Source: Christiangramia echinicola DSM 19838 (GTDB lineage: Bacteria > Bacteroidota > Bacteroidia > Flavobacteriales > Flavobacteriaceae). From it: 64,000 nt of DNA. The position numbers were made by a program, and so were the translations under genes. The notes beneath the pieces were generated by a model. It was not told the DNA's origin and searched no databases. It was given only the letters and a program-made list of their open reading frames with translations. Shown here one piece after another: positions 33,962-43,658 of this stretch. How positions within the stretch are numbered: the first letter of the stretch is position 1; each line of letters begins with the position of its first letter. Location of the stretch: positions 33,141-97,140 of the forward strand of contig NZ_KE383973.1 in the NCBI RefSeq assembly GCF_000423065.1, read 5' to 3'.

Positions 33962-35602
33962 TTAACCGTTCATGGAGATTAAAAACTCTTCATTGTTTCT
34001 GGTGTTCCTTATCTTATCGTTGATGAATTCCATAGCTTCTACAGGATTCATATCTGCAAGATATTTTCTAAGCACCCACATACGTTGTATGGTATTATCA
34101 TCCAGGAGAAGGTCATCTCTACGCGTACTTGAAGAAACAAGGTCTATCGCAGGGAAAATTCTTCTGTTTGAGATTCTTCTGTCTAACTGAAGTTCCATAT
34201 TACCGGTTCCTTTAAATTCTTCGAAGATCACTTCATCCATCTTAGAACCAGTTTCAGTAAGGGCAGTTGCTATAATAGATAACGAACCTCCGTTCTCTAT
34301 ATTACGAGCTGCTCCAAAGAATCTTTTCGGTTTGTGTAAAGCGTTTGCATCAACACCACCACTTAATACCTTACCACTTGCTGGTTGTACGGTGTTATAA
34401 GCTCTGGCGAGTCTGGTAATAGAATCAAGAAGTATTACTACATCATGACCACATTCTACCAAACGCTTAGCCTTTTCAAGTACGATATTTGCAACTCTAA
34501 CATGTTCGTGTGCTTCCTTGTCAAAAGTTGAGGCAACAACCTCACCTTTTACATTACGTTGCATATCGGTAACCTCTTCAGGTCTTTCATCAATTAATAG
34601 TACGATCTGGTATACTTCAGGATGATTCGCTGCAATTGCATTAGCGATATCCTTCAATAACATCGTTTTACCAGTTTTAGGCTGGGAAACGATCATACCA
34701 CGCTGACCTTTACCAATTGGAGCAAAAAGATCCATAACCCTTGTAGAAATTGAACTCTGCTTTTCAGCAAGATTGAATTTATCTTTAGGGAAAAGAGGGG
34801 TAAGGTGTTCAAAAGAAACACGGTCTCTTACCACCTGCGGATCAAGTCCGTTAATTTTATTGATCTTAATAAGAGGGAAATATTTCTCACCTTCTTTTGG
34901 TGGTCTAATTTGCCCCTGTACCGTATCACCTGTCTTAAGACCGAATAGTCTAATCTGTGACTGAGATACATAAATATCATCTGGTGAAGTAAGGTAGTTG
35001 TAATCTGAAGATCTTAGGAAACCGTAATTATCCTGCATGATATCCAGAACTCCTTCGCTCTCTATGATAGCGTCGAATTCGTAATCTGGCTCGCGGTAAC
35101 GATTTCTGTTGTCGCGGTTACCATTATTTTTTTTGTTGTGGTCATTACGGTTATCGTTGCGATTATCATTTCTGTTATCCTTACGATTATCGTTTCTATC
35201 GTCATTGCGATTACCACGAGTGTCTTTTTTATTAGACTGATTTCTGTCTCTATTGTTGTTTTTAACCTGAGGATTATTGCTCTTGCTGTCATCCTTTTGT
35301 TTATTAGATGAGGAGTCTTTTCCTGAAGGCTTAGAGTGAGGAGGTCTAGAAGGTGCTGAAGACCTTGGAGGTCTTTTTTCGCTACCTACTTTCGCAGGTT
35401 TTTTCTGCTCTTGTTTAGCCGGCTCCTGGTTATCGTCGGTTAGAACTTCTTTCACTTTTTTAGGATTTGATGCCTGGTAGTCCAGAATCTGATACACCAA
35501 ATCTAGTTTTTTTAAAGTCTTGTACTTAGGAACGTTCAGGGTCTCAGCGATTTCCTTAAGTTCAGGAAGCTTTTTAGCTTTTAATTCTGAAATTTCAAAC
35601 AT
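33962..35602 (-). CDS. rho: Transcription termination factor Rho
   Basis: Rho (546 residues) is the hexameric RNA helicase that ends transcription. The N-terminal Rho_N helices ([20 protein letters not shown]) and the RNA-binding cold-shock-like part ([20 protein letters not shown]) are separated by about 120 residues of low-complexity, charged sequence rich in Asn, Asp, Arg and Lys (repeated NDNR). The ATPase core has Walker A QPKTGKT near residue 308, [15 protein letters not shown] and [20 protein letters not shown]. The insertion accounts for the extra length over the 419-residue E. coli protein. Confidence 0.96.
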   Translation of the reverse strand: MFEISELKAKKLPELKEIAETLNVPKYKTLKKLDLVYQILDYQASNPKKVKEVLTDDNQEPAKQEQKKPAKVGSEKRPPRSSAPSRPPHSKPSGKDSSSNKQKDDSKSNNPQVKNNNRDRNQSNKKDTRGNRNDDRNDNRKDNRNDNRNDNRNDHNKKNNGNRDNRNRYREPDYEFDAIIESEGVLDIMQDNYGFLRSSDYNYLTSPDDIYVSQSQIRLFGLKTGDTVQGQIRPPKEGEKYFPLIKINKINGLDPQVVRDRVSFEHLTPLFPKDKFNLAEKQSSISTRVMDLFAPIGKGQRGMIVSQPKTGKTMLLKDIANAIAANHPEVYQIVLLIDERPEEVTDMQRNVKGEVVASTFDKEAHEHVRVANIVLEKAKRLVECGHDVVILLDSITRLARAYNTVQPASGKVLSGGVDANALHKPKRFFGAARNIENGGSLSIIATALTETGSKMDEVIFEEFKGTGNMELQLDRRISNRRIFPAIDLVSSSTRRDDLLLDDNTIQRMWVLRKYLADMNPVEAMEFINDKIRNTRNNEEFLISMNG

Positions 35603-35767
35603 GTATGCGTTAAAATAATTTTCGTTTGGATTGATTTTAAAAACTTCTCGAAGAAGAACAAAAAGTTTGGAGACTTAAGTAACCAACATTGAATGGGTTA
35701 CGAAATGTTCTTGCAATAATACAACTTTATTTTAAACTTTTAGACTGTAATTCTAAAAAGAATCTTT

Positions 35768-35775
35768 TATTTTTG
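35768..35775 (+). promoter_or_regulatory. -7 element (TATTTTTG) of the DUF4293 gene
   Basis: A perfect TAnnTTTG box lies 19 bases upstream of the ATG at 35795. I could not assign a convincing -33 TTG. Confidence 0.5.
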
Positions 35776-35794
35776 TGCCGCAACTGCAAGAAAT

Positions 35795-36205
35795 ATGCTT
35801 CAAAGAATACAAACTATTTACTTATTATTAGCTGCTGTAGTGAGTGCAGGACTTATTTTCGTATTTTCACTTTGGGAGAATTCTGCAGGCGAGTCTGTTT
35901 ATGCTCAGGATGTACTTATAGCGTTTGGAATGTTTCTGGCTTCAGCTGCAATTTCCCTGGTGAGCATATTTATGTTTAAGAATAGAAAACTCCAGTTTGT
36001 ACTGGGTCGTTTGAATATAATATTGAACCTTTTTTTACTAGGAGTGTTTGTTTATTGGTCTCTAACTTTACCTGGAGAGATGGATATTTCAGAGAAGGGT
36101 ATTGGGATGTTTCTTCCTATTATTTCTATCGTTTTTATTGTTTTGGCTAATAAGGCCATCAAAAAGGACGAAGATCTCGTAAAATCTGTAGATCGATTAC
36201 GATAA
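35795..36205 (+). CDS. DUF4293 family membrane protein
   Basis: This 136-residue protein begins MLQRIQTIYLLLAAVVSAGL, the hallmark of DUF4293, and has four hydrophobic segments (IFVFSLW, AFGMFLASAAISLVSIFMF, LNIILNLFLLGVFVYWS, MFLPIISIVFIVLANKAI). The function is unknown; the family is frequently beside rho in flavobacteria as far as I recall. It diverges from rho and ends in its own terminator. Confidence 0.9.
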   Translation: MLQRIQTIYLLLAAVVSAGLIFVFSLWENSAGESVYAQDVLIAFGMFLASAAISLVSIFMFKNRKLQFVLGRLNIILNLFLLGVFVYWSLTLPGEMDISEKGIGMFLPIISIVFIVLANKAIKKDEDLVKSVDRLR

Positions 36206-36235
36206 GCCTATAATCTTAGTAGTATTAGTGCGTGA

Positions 36236-36265
36236 AAAACCCGAAGTGAAAGCTTCGGGTTTTTT
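36236..36265 (+). terminator. Rho-independent terminator after the DUF4293 gene
   Basis: Arms AAAACCCGAAG and CTTCGGGTTTT enclose TGAAAG and are followed by a T-run. It may also serve the convergent phosphoesterase gene ending at 36299. Confidence 0.9.
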
Positions 36266-36298
36266 AATGCGAAATATTCGGGTTTTTGATGCCTGTTG

Positions 36299-36787
36299 TT
36301 ATTCTAATTCTATAACCTCCAGGTCGCTAATGGCTTTACCGTCTATCTTAAACCTTAGCATGGTTCTTTTCTTATGAAAGCCCTGCTTGCCTGCAGCGCC
36401 TGGATTCATATGAAGTAAATTCAAATTTTTATCATTCATTACTTTAAGAATATGAGAATGGCCAGAGATAAAGATCTTCGGTGGATTTTGTCTGATATTC
36501 TCTCTAATAGCCGGAGAATATCTTCCTGGATATCCACCAATGTGAGTGATCCATACATCTACTTCTTCACACATAAACCTATTATTCAATGGAAATTCTT
36601 TTCTTATAGTAGCATTATCAATATTTCCATATACAGCTTTTAAAGGTTTTAAAGCTTCGAGTTTGTCGGTTACTGCAAGATCACCAATATCTCCTGCATG
36701 CCATATTTCATCTGCCTCACCAGCATAATGAATTATCCTATCGTCTATATGGCTATGGGTATCACTAAGTAGAAGTATCTTTTTCAA
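36299..36787 (-). CDS. YfcE-type metallophosphoesterase
   Basis: This 162-residue calcineurin-like phosphoesterase has the metal motifs LLLSDTHSHID, EIWHAGDIGD, AVYGNIDNA and ISGHSHI with LLHMNPGAAG. The pattern and length match the YfcE/MJ0936 family of small phosphodiesterases. The natural substrate is not known. It diverges from truA. Confidence 0.9.
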   Translation of the reverse strand: MKKILLLSDTHSHIDDRIIHYAGEADEIWHAGDIGDLAVTDKLEALKPLKAVYGNIDNATIRKEFPLNNRFMCEEVDVWITHIGGYPGRYSPAIRENIRQNPPKIFISGHSHILKVMNDKNLNLLHMNPGAAGKQGFHKKRTMLRFKIDGKAISDLEVIELE

Positions 36788-36860
36788 ATCGGGGTAAATA
36801 TTTAAAATTCGTTTAACAAAGGATGCCAGGTTAAAGGCTTTTTCCTCGGTATAATTGCCT

Positions 36861-36868
36861 TATCTTTG
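36861..36868 (+). promoter_or_regulatory. -7 element (TATCTTTG) upstream of truA
   Basis: A perfect TAnnTTTG precedes truA. It contains the TTG at 36866 that would be the first in-frame start codon of the long frame. Transcription should therefore begin after that TTG, ruling it out as the start. Confidence 0.6.
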
Positions 36869-36898
36869 CATTTCGCTAATATAAAAAGAAAGCGGAGC

Positions 36899-37645
36899 TT
36901 GAGGTATTTTATAGAACTCTCATATTTTGGAAAGGCTTATCACGGTTGGCAAAATCAACCTGATTCTATTACAGTACAGGAAGTTCTGGAAAAGAATTTA
37001 AGTAAGGTCCTTGGCTCTAAGATCGATATTGTTGGTGCTGGTAGAACAGATGCCGGAGTACACTCCAAACAGATGTTCGCTCATTTTGATGCTGAAGAGG
37101 AAATTGATACTACATTATTAAAGTATAAGCTGAATTCTATGCTTCCCAAAGATGTAGCAATCTCAGAGATATTTCAGGTGCAGGGAGATACTCATGCAAG
37201 ATTTGATGCTGTTTCTAGAAGCTATGAATATTATATCGTTCAGGAAAAGAATCCTTTTTTAAAAGATTTTGCCTGGTTTCTAAAGCACGATCTGGATATT
37301 GAAAAAATGAATGAGGCCGCCCAGGTATTATATGATTATTCAAACTTTAGAAGTTTTTCCAAAAGCAGAACAGATGTAAAGACCTATAACTGTAGAATAG
37401 ATCATGCTAAATGGGAAGTAGAGGATAACAAGTTGGTTTTTCATATTACTGCCGACAGATTTCTTAGGAATATGGTTCGTGCTGTGGTTGGAACACTCAT
37501 AGAAATAGGTCAGAATAAATATCCTGTTTCTCATATTCATGAGGTTATTAAAAGTGAAGATAGGGGCAAAGCTGGAACTTCGGTGCCTGCTCATGGTTTA
37601 TATTTAACCAGGATAGAATATCCTGAAAATATTAGAATAAAATAA
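36899..37645 (+). CDS. truA: tRNA pseudouridine(38-40) synthase
   Basis: TruA (248 residues from this start) converts uridines 38-40 of tRNAs to pseudouridine. The catalytic Asp is Asp51 in VGAGRTDAGVHSKQMFAHF; RFLRNMVRAVVGTLIEIG and AGTSVPAHGLYLTRIEYP are conserved C-terminal segments. I chose the TTG at 36899, which gives MRYFIELSYFGKAYHGWQNQ, a normal TruA N-terminus. The earlier TTG at 36866 lies inside a -7 promoter box. The stop touches the start of the ABC gene. Confidence 0.9.
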   Translation: MRYFIELSYFGKAYHGWQNQPDSITVQEVLEKNLSKVLGSKIDIVGAGRTDAGVHSKQMFAHFDAEEEIDTTLLKYKLNSMLPKDVAISEIFQVQGDTHARFDAVSRSYEYYIVQEKNPFLKDFAWFLKHDLDIEKMNEAAQVLYDYSNFRSFSKSRTDVKTYNCRIDHAKWEVEDNKLVFHITADRFLRNMVRAVVGTLIEIGQNKYPVSHIHEVIKSEDRGKAGTSVPAHGLYLTRIEYPENIRIK

Positions 37646-39412
37646 ATGGCAACAAAGACGGGAAATGCATTTGATATGGATCTATTTAAGCGATTGCTTA
37701 AATATACAAATCCCTATAAGCGTATCTTTTATTTTGTTGGTGTTGCTGCGGTACTGGTTTCTTTATTTGCCGTTCTTAGACCTATACTTTTACAGGAAAC
37801 TATAGATAATGCACTTTTAACTTCAGATTTTGAAAGTCTTATTTATTATGTAAGTCTTATGCTGGGCGTTTTAGTCCTCGAGGTGGTCTTTCAGTTTTGT
37901 TTCATTTATTATGCAAATTGGCTGGGGTTAGGAGTTGTACGTGATATTCGGGTGAAGCTTTTTGAGCATATGCTTGGCTTCAAAATGAAGTATTACGACA
38001 AGTCGGCTGTAGGAAGGCTGGTTACCAGGGCCGTGAGTGATATAGAAACCATATCGAGTATTTTTAGCCAGGGACTTTTCATGATCATAAGTGATCTCTT
38101 GAAAATGCTGGTTGTTCTTGGAGTAATGTTCTATAAAAGCTGGCAATTGACATTGCTGGTTCTTACTGTACTACCATTTATACTTTATGCGACCCGGGTT
38201 TTTCAGAAGAAAATGAAACTTGCATTTGAAGAGGTAAGAACCCAGGTGGCAGACCTGAATACTTTTGTGCAGGAACGAATTACCGGTATGAAGATCGTTC
38301 AGCTATTTACCCGGGAAAAGACCGAATATGCTAATTTTAAGGAGATAAATGATAAGCATCGAAAAGCATGGGTGAAAACAGTTTGGTATAACTCCATATT
38401 TTTCCCAATCGCTGAAATGTCTACTTCAATAACCATAGGTTTAATTGTGTGGTTTGGCGGACTTCGGGTGGTTGCTGGTGATGAAATGTCTTTAGGTATT
38501 ATTGTGGCTTTTATTGAATTGTCTCAAATGCTTTTCAGACCGCTTAGACAAATTGCCGATAAATTCAATACCCTGCAAATGGGAATGGTCGCGGCAAACC
38601 GTGTTTTCGGAGTAATAGATACTGAAGCAAGTATTGAAGATAAAGGAACTCTCGAGATCGATAATCTTCGTGGAGAAATTGAATTTAAAGATGTTCGTTT
38701 CAGCTATGTAGATGATGAAGAGGTATTGAAGGGGATTTCTTTTAACGTGAAAGAAGGTGAAACCGTAGCTATCGTTGGGGCAACCGGGGCAGGGAAATCT
38801 ACCATAATAAATCTTTTGAGCAGATTCTACGAAATAGACAGCGGATCTATCCTGGTTGATGGGACAAATGTAAAGGATATCAAGCTAAGATCTCTTAGAG
38901 CTCAAATAGCGGTAGTGCTGCAGAATGTGTTCCTCTTTGCTGATACTATCATGAATAATATTAACCTGGACAATCCAGATATTACCGATGAGGATGTTAT
39001 AACGGCCGCAAAAAGAATCGGGATACATGAGTTTATTAGTTCCTTACCCAATGGCTATTATTATAATGTAAAAGAAAGAGGTGCAATGCTTTCCTCAGGT
39101 CAGCGTCAATTGATCTCTTTTCTAAGGGCATATGTAAGCAACCCAAGTATATTAGTACTGGATGAAGCTACCTCTTCGGTTGATTCATATAGTGAACAGC
39201 TTATCCAGGATGCGACAGACAGGATAACAGAAGGTAGAACTTCCATTGTTATAGCTCACAGGCTTGCTACCATAAAAAAGGCAGATAAGATCATCGTCAT
39301 GGATGAGGGTAAGATCGTTGAGATTGGTAATCATCAGGAATTGCTAAAAGTAACCGATGGTTATTACAGAAAGCTTTACGAAGTGCAGTTTAAAGCCGAA
39401 GAAGCACTTTAA
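37646..39412 (+). CDS. ABC exporter, fused permease and ATPase (MsbA/MDR-like)
   Basis: This 588-residue half-transporter has an N-terminal six-helix domain (about residues 20-320) and a C-terminal ATPase. Walker A is GATGAGKSTIINL, the signature is MLSSGQRQLISFLRAY, Walker B is ILVLDEATSSVDS and the switch His is in IVIAHRLATIKKAD. It should act as a homodimer exporting a lipid or drug-like substrate; the substrate is unknown. It directly follows truA with no gap and converges on a DUF3667 gene, the stops abutting. Confidence 0.93.
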   Translation: MATKTGNAFDMDLFKRLLKYTNPYKRIFYFVGVAAVLVSLFAVLRPILLQETIDNALLTSDFESLIYYVSLMLGVLVLEVVFQFCFIYYANWLGLGVVRDIRVKLFEHMLGFKMKYYDKSAVGRLVTRAVSDIETISSIFSQGLFMIISDLLKMLVVLGVMFYKSWQLTLLVLTVLPFILYATRVFQKKMKLAFEEVRTQVADLNTFVQERITGMKIVQLFTREKTEYANFKEINDKHRKAWVKTVWYNSIFFPIAEMSTSITIGLIVWFGGLRVVAGDEMSLGIIVAFIELSQMLFRPLRQIADKFNTLQMGMVAANRVFGVIDTEASIEDKGTLEIDNLRGEIEFKDVRFSYVDDEEVLKGISFNVKEGETVAIVGATGAGKSTIINLLSRFYEIDSGSILVDGTNVKDIKLRSLRAQIAVVLQNVFLFADTIMNNINLDNPDITDEDVITAAKRIGIHEFISSLPNGYYYNVKERGAMLSSGQRQLISFLRAYVSNPSILVLDEATSSVDSYSEQLIQDATDRITEGRTSIVIAHRLATIKKADKIIVMDEGKIVEIGNHQELLKVTDGYYRKLYEVQFKAEEAL

Positions 39413-40180
39413 TTAAATTCCCTGCGCCTGGTAATCTTTCAGATAAAAATATAGCAGGCTTATACTTATTACCGCAATCACGATTCCCATTAAGATCAGG
39501 AAAAGAACTGTCTTCAAAATAACTTTCCAGAGTTTAAGGCTATATAGTCTTTTAAAAAGCGCAGAATAGTAAATAATGTAAATAGGTATACTTATTAAAC
39601 TAGAGAGTTTATATGCTCTTTCATCTACAAAAGAAACCAGTACTATAAGGGAAGTGATGATATGTACGTGAGAATATGCATATAGATGGATAATAAAATG
39701 TTCAGCCAGATTATATTTTTTGATCCGTAAAAAAATGAACCTGGATATTAAGGTGATTAGCGGAATGAAGATAAAGGTTATTAAATTAATATGCTCCAGC
39801 ACCTTAGTTGTAACCTCTTTCGAAATGTCATGATCCTCAACATTAGCGTTAATGCCGCTGCTCTCTAGATATTCAGGAAAATAATTAAGATTGATGTAAG
39901 TGTATAAACCCGTAAGGGTTAAGGCGATAGTAAAATAACCGTAGGGATTGATATATTTTTTTCTAAGACCATGAATGTAACCATCAATAACCTGGATAGG
40001 TTTCCGGAATAGATCTAAAAAAGTAAGTAATGGCTTGTTGGAATCCATGCTCCAGAATGATTGCATGAATTCTCCAGATAACTTGGAAACAGTTAGCCTG
40101 CCTTCAATGATCCTTGCTCCACATTCTGAACAATACTTATCGTTAGCTTTTATGGATTGTCCACAATTTTTGCAAAACAT
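39413..40180 (-). CDS. DUF3667-like zinc-ribbon membrane protein (short form)
   Basis: This 255-residue protein has a zinc ribbon MFCKNCGQSIKANDKYCSEC and the DUF3667-like block TFLDLFRKPIQVIDGYIHGL, KKYINPYGYFTIALTLTGLY. Hydrophobic segments follow toward the C-terminus (ITFIFIPLITLISRFIFL, ILMGIVIAVISISLLYFYL). It lacks the long central loop of the copy at 14561-15679. It lies 10 bases downstream of cdaA. The function is unknown. Confidence 0.82.
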   Translation of the reverse strand: MFCKNCGQSIKANDKYCSECGARIIEGRLTVSKLSGEFMQSFWSMDSNKPLLTFLDLFRKPIQVIDGYIHGLRKKYINPYGYFTIALTLTGLYTYINLNYFPEYLESSGINANVEDHDISKEVTTKVLEHINLITFIFIPLITLISRFIFLRIKKYNLAEHFIIHLYAYSHVHIITSLIVLVSFVDERAYKLSSLISIPIYIIYYSALFKRLYSLKLWKVILKTVLFLILMGIVIAVISISLLYFYLKDYQAQGI

Positions 40181-40190
40181 GCTTATAGGG

Positions 40191-40964
40191 TTAGCTAAGG
40201 TCTTCTTTCAATTTTTCTTTTAGTTCATCTAAGGTCTCAAACATTACGAACTGCCCGTCTTTTACATAAGAAGTTTGCCCCGTTTCTTCACTAACTATTA
40301 AGGCAAGGGCATCGGTCTTTTCAGTAATCCCTACAGCAGCCCTGTGTCTTAATCCAAATCTTAAAGGAATAGAGCGATCGTTTGAAACTGGTAATATCAC
40401 CCTGGTCGCAGTGATCTTATTTTCTTCGATCACCATGGCGCCATCGTGGAGCGGACTGTTCTTAAAAAAGATCGATTCAATAATTGGCTGGTTAAGTTCG
40501 ATCTTCATTTTATCTCCTGTATTCTTTACAAAATCAAGTTTGTTATTCTTCTGGATCACCATTAATGCACCGGTATAGGTTTTGCCCATGGTTTCACAGG
40601 CATCTATAATCGCATCTATATCTATTTTAGATTCAAAGTCGTCCCTGCTGAACTTAAAACTTCTAAAAAATCGACCCTTTTGAGTGAAATTGGTAGAACC
40701 TATCATTAAAAGGAATTTCCTTATCTCCTGCTGAAATACAACAATAAGAGCAAATACTCCAACGCCGATAAATTCACCCAGCACACTGCTAAGCAGTTCC
40801 ATTTGTAGTAACTGGGTTAATAGCCAGGCCAGGTATATTACAACGATGCCTATAAAAATGTTTACGGCTGCCGTGCCACGAACCAGTTTATATACATAGT
40901 AGAGTAGCAGGGCTACAAAAACAATATCCAGGATATCGAGAATTCGAAGATCTATGATGTCCAA
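40191..40964 (-). CDS. cdaA: Diadenylate cyclase CdaA
   Basis: CdaA (257 residues) makes cyclic di-AMP from two ATP. Three N-terminal membrane helices span residues about 10-75 (IVFVALLLYYVYKLV, AVNIFIGIVVIYLAWLL). The DisA_N catalytic domain contains the DGA motif in NSPLHDGAMVIEENKI and the RHR motif in RFGLRHRAAVGITEKTDAL. It is placed between folP (37 bases upstream) and a DUF3667 gene. The folP-cdaA pairing is known from other Bacteroidota. Confidence 0.94.
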   Translation of the reverse strand: MDIIDLRILDILDIVFVALLLYYVYKLVRGTAAVNIFIGIVVIYLAWLLTQLLQMELLSSVLGEFIGVGVFALIVVFQQEIRKFLLMIGSTNFTQKGRFFRSFKFSRDDFESKIDIDAIIDACETMGKTYTGALMVIQKNNKLDFVKNTGDKMKIELNQPIIESIFFKNSPLHDGAMVIEENKITATRVILPVSNDRSIPLRFGLRHRAAVGITEKTDALALIVSEETGQTSYVKDGQFVMFETLDELKEKLKEDLS

Positions 40965-41001
40965 ATTGCGGGGGTTTTATGTAAAAATAGAAAAACTAAA
41001 A

Positions 41002-41826
41002 TTAGTCTGTCAATTCGTTGGTTAATTTGATGCATTCTATTGCTTCCTTCACATCATGCACCCTAAGAATATTAGCGCCTTTCAATAAGGCGGTTGTATT
41101 AAGAACTGTGGTTCCGTTAAGGGCTTCGTTTGCCGAAATTTCCAATTTTTTCCAGATCATACTCTTTCTTGAAACGCCTGCTAATAGTGGTAGGTCCAGA
41201 TTCCTGAATAATTTTAGTTTAGATAAAAGTTCAAAATTCTGACTTATATCTTTTGCAAATCCAAAGCCGGGATCTATAATTATATCGTTTATTCCCAGGT
41301 CTCTTGCTGCTTTTATTCTTTCTGAAAAGTAAAATAAAACGTCGGCCATAAGATCATCGTACTCATTAAGATCTTTCATGGTTTGCGGAGTTCCTTTCAT
41401 ATGCATCATGATATATGGAACCTGATATTTAGCAATTATAGGTAGCATTTTCTCATCCAGTTTTCCTGCTGAAATATCATTGATGATGGAAGCTCCAGAT
41501 GTTATGCTTTTCTCAGCAACTTCCGCTCTAAAAGTGTCAATAGACAGTATAGCATCAGGGTATTCTTTAAGGATCAGATCTATAGCAGGTATCATTCTTT
41601 TCAATTCCTCTTCAACAGGAATGTCATCTGCACCCGGTCTCGAGCTATAAGCACCAAGGTCTAAGAAGGTAGCACCTTCGGCCAGCATTTTTTCGGCACT
41701 TTTCAGAATTTCCATATCTGAAGTAGAACGGCTTGCGCTGTAAAAGGAATCTGGCGTAATATTAAGGATCCCCATCACTTTTGGTTGAGTGAGATCTATA
41801 AGATTTCCTTTGCAGTTAATGAGCAT
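41002..41826 (-). CDS. folP: Dihydropteroate synthase
   Basis: This 274-residue TIM-barrel enzyme condenses p-aminobenzoate with hydroxymethyldihydropterin diphosphate in folate synthesis. Signatures are VMGILNITPDSFYSASR, FLDLGAYSSRPGADDI, ILSIDTFRAEVAEK, IINDISAGKLDEK, YIMMHMKGTPQTM and DIIIDPGFGFAKD. It diverges from the DUF1599 gene. Confidence 0.95.
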   Translation of the reverse strand: MLINCKGNLIDLTQPKVMGILNITPDSFYSASRSTSDMEILKSAEKMLAEGATFLDLGAYSSRPGADDIPVEEELKRMIPAIDLILKEYPDAILSIDTFRAEVAEKSITSGASIINDISAGKLDEKMLPIIAKYQVPYIMMHMKGTPQTMKDLNEYDDLMADVLFYFSERIKAARDLGINDIIIDPGFGFAKDISQNFELLSKLKLFRNLDLPLLAGVSRKSMIWKKLEISANEALNGTTVLNTTALLKGANILRVHDVKEAIECIKLTNELTD

Positions 41827-41914
41827 ATTTTGCTTTAGGTTTTTTGATGGTCTGGAAATTAACTTTGACTATCTGAAATATTTGCCCGAAATTTACGCAA
41901 ATTACATCTACTTC

Positions 41915-42475
41915 ATGCAGGATACCTCAAAACAATATGACGCGGTAATTGAAGGCTGCCGCAGTTTGTTTCTTAATAAAATGAAAGATTACGGCTGTGC
42001 CTGGAGAATTCTTCGACTGCCGTCTTTAACAGATCAGATCTTTATCAAAGCTCAGAGGATACGACAACTGCAGGAGAGCGATGTGCGCAAGGTAGAAGAG
42101 GATGAGCAGTCAGAATTCATAGGCATCATAAATTATTCTGTGATGGCTCTTATTCAGTTGGAAAAAGGAATTGCAGATCAGCCAGATCTAACACCTGAAG
42201 ATGCCATCAAGTTGTATGATGAAAAGATTTTTGAGACCAAAGAGTTAATGATGAATAAGAATCACGATTATGGCGAAGCCTGGCGTGATATGCGTATAAG
42301 CTCTTTGACAGATCTCATTATTCAGAAGCTTCTAAGAGTAAAGCAAATTGAAGATAATAAAGGTAAAACACTGGTAAGTGAAGGTATAGACGCCAATTAC
42401 CAGGATATGATAAATTATTCGGTTTTCGCTATGATCCATTTTAGCGAAGCTGAAGCCAAGTCTGCAGCTAAATAA
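41915..42475 (+). CDS. DUF1599 family protein
   Basis: This 186-residue protein consists of two homologous halves: SLFLNKMKDYGCAWRILRLP with SLTDQIFIKAQRIRQLQ, and LMMNKNHDYGEAWRDMRISS with SLTDLIIQKLLRVKQIE. This repeat is characteristic of DUF1599 (nucleotide modification-associated) proteins, whose activity is not established. I chose the ATG at 41915 (MQDTSKQYDAV). The longer frame would nearly reach the folP start and adds no family sequence. The BT_3928-like gene follows after 7 bases. Confidence 0.88.
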   Translation: MQDTSKQYDAVIEGCRSLFLNKMKDYGCAWRILRLPSLTDQIFIKAQRIRQLQESDVRKVEEDEQSEFIGIINYSVMALIQLEKGIADQPDLTPEDAIKLYDEKIFETKELMMNKNHDYGEAWRDMRISSLTDLIIQKLLRVKQIEDNKGKTLVSEGIDANYQDMINYSVFAMIHFSEAEAKSAAK

Positions 42476-42482
42476 CGATAAT

Positions 42483-43577
42483 ATGAAAGCAATTGTAAGT
42501 ATAGCCAGAATTCTGGTGGGAGTTCTTTTTATTTTTTCAGGATTCATTAAACTGAATGACCCGGTTGGTTTCTCTTACAAATTGCAGGAATATTTTAGCG
42601 AACCTGTACTGGATATCCCATTCCTTATTCCCTTTGCACTTATCATCGCGATACTTTTAGTGATATTTGAAATGGTTTTGGGGATTATGCTGCTTATAGG
42701 ATATGCTCCCAGGTTCACTAAATGGAGCTTACTGGTGATGATTATATTTTTCACTTTCCTTACATTTTATTCAGCATATTTTAATAAAGTGACAGATTGT
42801 GGCTGTTTTGGTGATGCAATTCCGCTAACACCATGGGAGTCTTTCTATAAGGATATTATTCTTCTTGTTTTAATCCTTATTATTTTCTTCAATGAAAAAT
42901 ATATTAACCCAATATTCCCGGTAAAATATCATAAGTGGGTGATTTTCGCTTCATTTATGGCCAGTTTTGCGTTCTGTTATTACGTGCTTATGCATCTGCC
43001 AATGCTGGATTTCAGGCCCTATAAGATCGGCAATAATATTCCTGAAAAAATGAAATTGCCAGAAGGTTCAGAAAAAGCGGAGGTGGTTTATAGCTGGAAA
43101 TTCAATGTTAATGGAGAAGAAAAGATCATTGAAAATAATGGCGCTTATCCCCAGATTGAGGGAGAATTTATTGGAGTAGAAACTTCACAAACTGGAGAAA
43201 ATGCCATTCCGCCAATCCACGATTTTGTGATAGAAGGCGAAGAAGGTGATATTACAGATGAGGTATTGAATACAGATAAAGTACTATTAATCGTTACTTA
43301 TAATCTAAGATCTACAGAAAAAGATGGTTATGCAGCAGTTAAATCCTTGAGCGAGGAAGCCTTGCAAAAAGGTTATAAGGTAATTGGTCTTACCGCATCT
43401 GGACCAGAATTTCAGCAGGAATTAAAGAAAGAATTTGGTCTAAACTTCGATTTTTATCAGACAGACGAAACTGCTTTAAAAACTATAGTTAGATCTAACC
43501 CTGGATTCCTGGTGCTTAATCAGGGTACAATAACCCAGAAAAAACACTGGTTCGATGCTTCAGATATCGAATTATAA
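42483..43577 (+). CDS. BT_3928-like protein: DoxX/MauE-type membrane domain plus periplasmic domain
   Basis: This 364-residue protein has four membrane helices in about residues 1-150 with DoxX/MauE hallmarks (ILVGVLFIFSGFIKLNDPVG, KVTDCGCFGDAIPLTPWES). One more helix precedes a soluble C-terminal domain of about 200 residues whose end resembles a thioredoxin fold (LLIVTYNLRSTEKDG, GYKVIGLTASGPEF, SNPGFLVLNQGTITQKKHW). The CGCFG motif suggests redox chemistry. The fold is inferred and the function unproven. Confidence 0.87.
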   Translation: MKAIVSIARILVGVLFIFSGFIKLNDPVGFSYKLQEYFSEPVLDIPFLIPFALIIAILLVIFEMVLGIMLLIGYAPRFTKWSLLVMIIFFTFLTFYSAYFNKVTDCGCFGDAIPLTPWESFYKDIILLVLILIIFFNEKYINPIFPVKYHKWVIFASFMASFAFCYYVLMHLPMLDFRPYKIGNNIPEKMKLPEGSEKAEVVYSWKFNVNGEEKIIENNGAYPQIEGEFIGVETSQTGENAIPPIHDFVIEGEEGDITDEVLNTDKVLLIVTYNLRSTEKDGYAAVKSLSEEALQKGYKVIGLTASGPEFQQELKKEFGLNFDFYQTDETALKTIVRSNPGFLVLNQGTITQKKHWFDASDIEL

Positions 43578-43658
43578 ATAAAACCCGGAAGTCTTTAGAA
43601 ACTTTCTAAAAATATAAGGTTTGGCTTTGGTTTAAGAGTCGATCACACCTCCTTTACT

